NCBI GenBank assembly: GCA_001771055.1
Contig: MESS01000148.1
Location: 23,778 to 41,676 of the forward strand
Direction: 5' to 3'
Length of the DNA stretch: 17,899 nt
Source: Caldithrix sp. RBG_13_44_9
Lineage (GTDB): Bacteria; Calditrichota; Calditrichia; RBG-13-44-9
Part shown: piece by piece, positions 15,345 through 17,899 of the stretch
How positions within the stretch are numbered: position 1 is the stretch's first letter
Layout of the letters: each line of letters begins with the position of its first letter
Made by a program: the position numbers and the translations under genes
The notes under the pieces: generated by a model
Seen by the model: the letters and a program-made list of their open reading frames with translations, nothing else
What the model was told of the DNA's origin: nothing
Database searches by the model: none

Positions 15345-16391
15345 TTAATTATTTTTAATAATCTTTCTCCGATATTTGGAGTAGAGCCCGTAATCCAGAT
15401 AATTTTTTTCGCCATTTATGATATCCCAAGTCAGAGGTGCGGCATTGCGTACCTGCTCAATCCGCTCGGTCACTTTCCAGATAAATCCATCACTTCCCGC
15501 GCCTGATCCATAAGACACCATGAAAACTAAATCTCCAGGTTTAGCAGCATCCAGGATAGCTGTAAGTCCTAATGGTGATGACCCGGAGTATGTGTTGCCA
15601 ATTCTGGGGCACAACAATCCCTGAGAGATCTGTTCTTTACTGAAGCCCAGCATTCTACCCACCCGGATGGGAAATTTCCCATTGGGCTGGTGAAAAACCG
15701 CATAAGCAAAATCCTGTGGTTTCAAGCCCGATTTCTGGAGCAGGGCTTCTCCGCAGCCAGTAATATGTTTGAAGTAGGCCGGTTCTCCGGTGAATCGTCC
15801 ACCGTGTTGAGGATAAAACTGGTGTTCTCGGCGCCAAAAATCCGGGGTATCGGTCATGAATGAATAGGTATGCTCACAAGTCGCAAGCAAATTTTCCGTG
15901 CCCATGATAAAAGCGGCTGCACCCGCAGATGCAGTATATTCCAGGGCATCTCCAGGAGCGCCCTGTGAGGTGTCCGCGCCCACCGCCAGTGCATACTTCA
16001 TACTACCTGTCTGTACCAGTTGCAAAGCCACAAACATGGCTTCCGAGCCGGCTTTGCAGGCGAATTCGAAATCGGCGCAATGTACCTCAGGAGTAGCAGC
16101 AATGGCTTCTGCCAGAGTTGTACCGCTCGGTTTCACCGCATAAGGATGGGATTCAGAGCCCACATATACTGCTCCAATTTCCAGCGGATTAATTCCCGCC
16201 CGACTCAGAGCACGAAGTGAGGCTTCCACCGCCATGGTGATGGTATCCTGATCCAAGGCTGGTACCGACTTTTCTTCTACCATCAGACCTTTTCGATAGC
16301 TTTCAGCATCGGCTCCCCATTGCTTGGCAATTTCTTCTACTCTAATTCGATATTTCGGAATATAACTTCCATATCCAACAATCCCTGCCAT
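15345..16391 (-). CDS. Archaeal-type hydroxymethylglutaryl-CoA synthase
   Basis: A 348-residue HMG-CoA synthase with the compact length of the archaeal branch, shorter than the eukaryotic enzyme. It opens MAGIVGYGSYIPKYRI. Probable catalytic residues are Glu80 (VGSESHPYAVKPS), Cys112 (FEFACKAGSEA) and His234 (VFHQPNGKFP). It condenses acetyl-CoA with acetoacetyl-CoA to HMG-CoA; in complex with the adjacent thiolase and DUF35 the net reaction runs from three acetyl-CoA, and could in principle run backwards. ATG 16391 has GAGGAAA nine bases upstream. It lies 74 bases after the SCP2-type thiolase gene, in a gap that holds a TATAAT box. A mevalonate role is the default for archaea, but no HMG-CoA reductase is near, and a methylcrotonyl-CoA carboxylase is. 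Confidence 0.92.
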   Translation of the reverse strand: MAGIVGYGSYIPKYRIRVEEIAKQWGADAESYRKGLMVEEKSVPALDQDTITMAVEASLRALSRAGINPLEIGAVYVGSESHPYAVKPSGTTLAEAIAATPEVHCADFEFACKAGSEAMFVALQLVQTGSMKYALAVGADTSQGAPGDALEYTASAGAAAFIMGTENLLATCEHTYSFMTDTPDFWRREHQFYPQHGGRFTGEPAYFKHITGCGEALLQKSGLKPQDFAYAVFHQPNGKFPIRVGRMLGFSKEQISQGLLCPRIGNTYSGSSPLGLTAILDAAKPGDLVFMVSYGSGAGSDGFIWKVTERIEQVRNAAPLTWDIINGEKNYLDYGLYSKYRRKIIKNN

Positions 16392-16424
16392 GCTATTTCC
16401 TCATTATCATCAATTTTTTATAAA

Positions 16425-16453
16425 ATTATAAGATTCTAACCATCGAAAGCTAA
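16425..16453 (-). promoter_or_regulatory. Candidate promoter for the HMG-CoA synthase gene cluster
   Basis: On the minus strand a perfect TATAAT (16430-16425) is preceded, after a 17-base spacer, by TTAGCT (16453-16448), which matches three of six -35 positions. It lies 34 bases before the HMG-CoA synthase start, in an AT-rich gap. It may allow the HMG-CoA synthase, thiolase and DUF35 genes to be expressed apart from the upstream thiolase. Confidence 0.3.
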
Positions 16454-16465
16454 CCTATACTACTA

Positions 16466-17719
16466 TCAGGCGGTAGCCGATTTAAAGATGAAAGTAGCCA
16501 CTGTTTTATCATTTCCGCCCATATTGATCATCATGCCATAAGGTTTTTGAGACTTCAAAGTAACCTGGCAATCTCCTGCTTTTCCCGTTAATTGTTGCCA
16601 CAGATCAACAGCCTGACGGACACCGGTTCCTCCGGTTGGATGCCCAAAACCGATCAGTCCTCCTGTGGCATTGGTGGGAATTTCACCTCCGAGTGCCGTT
16701 TCCCCTTTCTCAACAAAATCAGCCGCTTCACCTTCCTTCACTATGCAGGCCGCTTCCAGGGCCAAGAGAGCGGTAATTGTGAAGCAATCGTGAATCTCCA
16801 GAACACCAATTTCTTCCGGTTTTGCTACTGCCATCTCATATGATTTCTGAGCAGCTTTGCGGGTAGTCGTTAACTGGGTCAGGTCAGGCGGCGATTGTTT
16901 AATATCGTCCACCGCAATACCTATCCCCACTACCTCAATAGCCTCTTTCCGGCTAATATTCAATCTCTTCAGCCCGTCTTCTGAGGCTACTATAATTGAT
17001 GCCGCCCCATCCGACACTTTTGAGCAATCGAAAACATTTAAATGATCCACAAAAGATCTGGGATTGGGAGGAGTCATTCCTACCGCATACAGATCCGGAG
17101 TTGTATTGTGATATTCCTGTGCCTTAGGATTCTGGCGGGCATTTTTGATAGCCTGCTCATACCAGCGTGCCATGGCCGATCTAATTTTGTCATGACCATA
17201 CTTCTGAAAACAGGCAGCTGCTCTCTTAGAAAATTTGTCCGGGAAAAAGTGGGCATGTCCCTCTTTCCGCTCTCCCTCATAATATCCGGCGCCCGCCAGA
17301 AAATCCGCCCCATATACGGCCTTCACACTATTCTGAACTTCCACTCCAATAGTCAAAACTACATCGGAAATTCCGGACAGTACGCTTTTGATGGCGGTAT
17401 AAACACCCAAGCCACCAGAACCACATGCTCCCTCTACCCGGGAACACGGTTTATACAACAGCGCTGGATCAATAGCCGGAATGAAAGCCGCCAGGTTTCC
17501 CTGACGATTGAAACGGGCCGCCATAAAATTAGAAATCACTCCTTCGTCTATCAAATGGGCCTGGTTCTGGATCTGAGCGATTGTGCCCTTTCCGGCTTCC
17601 ACAATATAATGGTCGATTCCCGGACGCGATTTCTTGGGGTGAAATTCCTTTCGCCCGGTACCTAAAAAAACAGTGTTGAATCCGGCCGTCAAATAAACCG
17701 ATTTGTTTAATTTATTCAT
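16466..17719 (-). CDS. SCP2-type thiolase / acetyl-CoA acetyltransferase-like protein
   Basis: A 417-residue thiolase-fold protein, distinct from the one at 14145. Counting from ATG 17719, the nucleophile is Cys99 (RVEGACGSGG), with His310 (EIHDCFT) and His360 (GFGHPTGGTG). The C-terminal glycine motif is NMGGNDKTV, without a second cysteine. It has a longer N-terminal extension than its neighbour (GFNTVFLGTGRKEFHP) and an insertion around 140-200. It probably acts on a beta-ketoacyl-CoA of different chain length or branching; the substrate is unknown. I choose ATG 17719 because GAGGTGG sits just upstream; a GTG two codons earlier would overlap that ribosome site. The gene ends TGA TAG. It lies between an incomplete gene at the window edge and HMG-CoA synthase. 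Confidence 0.85.
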   Translation of the reverse strand: MNKLNKSVYLTAGFNTVFLGTGRKEFHPKKSRPGIDHYIVEAGKGTIAQIQNQAHLIDEGVISNFMAARFNRQGNLAAFIPAIDPALLYKPCSRVEGACGSGGLGVYTAIKSVLSGISDVVLTIGVEVQNSVKAVYGADFLAGAGYYEGERKEGHAHFFPDKFSKRAAACFQKYGHDKIRSAMARWYEQAIKNARQNPKAQEYHNTTPDLYAVGMTPPNPRSFVDHLNVFDCSKVSDGAASIIVASEDGLKRLNISRKEAIEVVGIGIAVDDIKQSPPDLTQLTTTRKAAQKSYEMAVAKPEEIGVLEIHDCFTITALLALEAACIVKEGEAADFVEKGETALGGEIPTNATGGLIGFGHPTGGTGVRQAVDLWQQLTGKAGDCQVTLKSQKPYGMMINMGGNDKTVATFIFKSATA

Positions 17720-17760
17720 GTCCACCTCAGATTTTATTCTCTAGCACAACGAGATAATTA

Positions 17761-17899
17761 TCAGATCAATGCATAGTTGTTAATCGGACCATACAAGTGA
17801 TAAAATCCATTTAATAGAACACCGTTTACATCATCGGCTGATTTGGCAACCCCATCTGCTACCAGTTGTTCACCAATGGCTTTGCTACGGTGTAAATAG
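17761..17899 (-). CDS. Partial CDS: C-terminus of an unidentified protein, perhaps a 3-hydroxyacyl-CoA dehydrogenase
   Basis: Only the last 45 residues are in the window, followed by TGA TAA. The segment includes KAIGEQLVADGVAKSADDVN and GFYHLYGPINNYALI. The pattern of an acidic 'DGVAKSADDVN' step followed by 'G-x-x-H-x-x-GP' loosely resembles the C-terminal domain of 3-hydroxyacyl-CoA dehydrogenases (EGVAsxeDID...GfxhpxGPL). That would fit the neighbouring thiolases. The match is short and judged by eye, so the product name is tentative. It is transcribed in the same direction as the thiolase that begins 41 bases downstream. Confidence 0.4.
   Translation of the reverse strand, partial: YLHRSKAIGEQLVADGVAKSADDVNGVLLNGFYHLYGPINNYALI

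Noticed and set aside
17042..17665. 207-codon plus-strand open frame
   Set aside because: It lies fully opposite the thiolase gene and its translation shows no domain; it is an antisense shadow.

Overview
The window reads as about 18 kb of chromosome from an anaerobic bacterium with moderate-to-low GC. Genes are closely packed, mostly with clear Shine-Dalgarno sites. The gene content (HdrA/B/C proteins, a selenocysteine-containing HdrA-MvhD fusion, a 2-oxoacid:ferredoxin oxidoreductase gamma subunit, thiolases and a biotin-dependent acyl-CoA carboxylase) points to ferredoxin-based, strictly anaerobic acyl-CoA metabolism, as in sulfate reducers, syntrophs or related uncultured phyla. I cannot name a genus. 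No rRNA, tRNA, CRISPR array, transposase or phage gene was seen.

Layout. Bases 1-462 are AT-rich and largely gene-free, with an imperfect inverted repeat at 3-32 and a possible gene remnant at 61-183. Three plus-strand genes follow: an atypical short-chain dehydrogenase with unusual active-site residues and an odd C-terminus (463-1191), hdrC (1367-1828) and hdrB (1838-2725). These converge on a run of minus-strand genes that fills the rest of the window. In transcription order (right to left) that run is: the tail of an unidentified gene cut by the window edge, an SCP2-type thiolase, an HMG-CoA synthase of archaeal type, a second thiolase, a DUF35 zinc-ribbon/OB protein, a carboxyltransferase closely resembling methylcrotonyl-CoA carboxylase beta, a biotin carboxylase, a biotin carrier protein, a TPR protein, hdrA-mvhD, a small zinc-ribbon protein, an orphan 2-oxoacid:ferredoxin oxidoreductase gamma subunit, and a 991-residue protein with two nucleotidyltransferase domains.

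Two points stand out. First, hdrA looks like two adjacent ORFs separated by an in-frame TGA at 8620-8622. The TGA falls exactly where HdrA normally has the second Cys of a conserved CxxC motif. A perfect 7-bp hairpin with a GGTC tetraloop lies 27 nt downstream, as expected of a bacterial SECIS element. I therefore annotate one 821-residue selenoprotein (6748-9213). Second, HMG-CoA synthase, thiolase and DUF35 lie together in the order and sizes of the archaeal acetoacetyl-CoA thiolase/HMG-CoA synthase complex, next to a methylcrotonyl-CoA carboxylase. Together they suggest a route linking C5 branched acyl-CoA (leucine/isovalerate) to acetyl-CoA through HMG-CoA, in either direction. The Hdr proteins and the gamma subunit would handle the associated low-potential electrons. 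The pathway direction is inference; HMG-CoA lyase, HMG-CoA reductase and a methylglutaconyl-CoA hydratase are not in the window.
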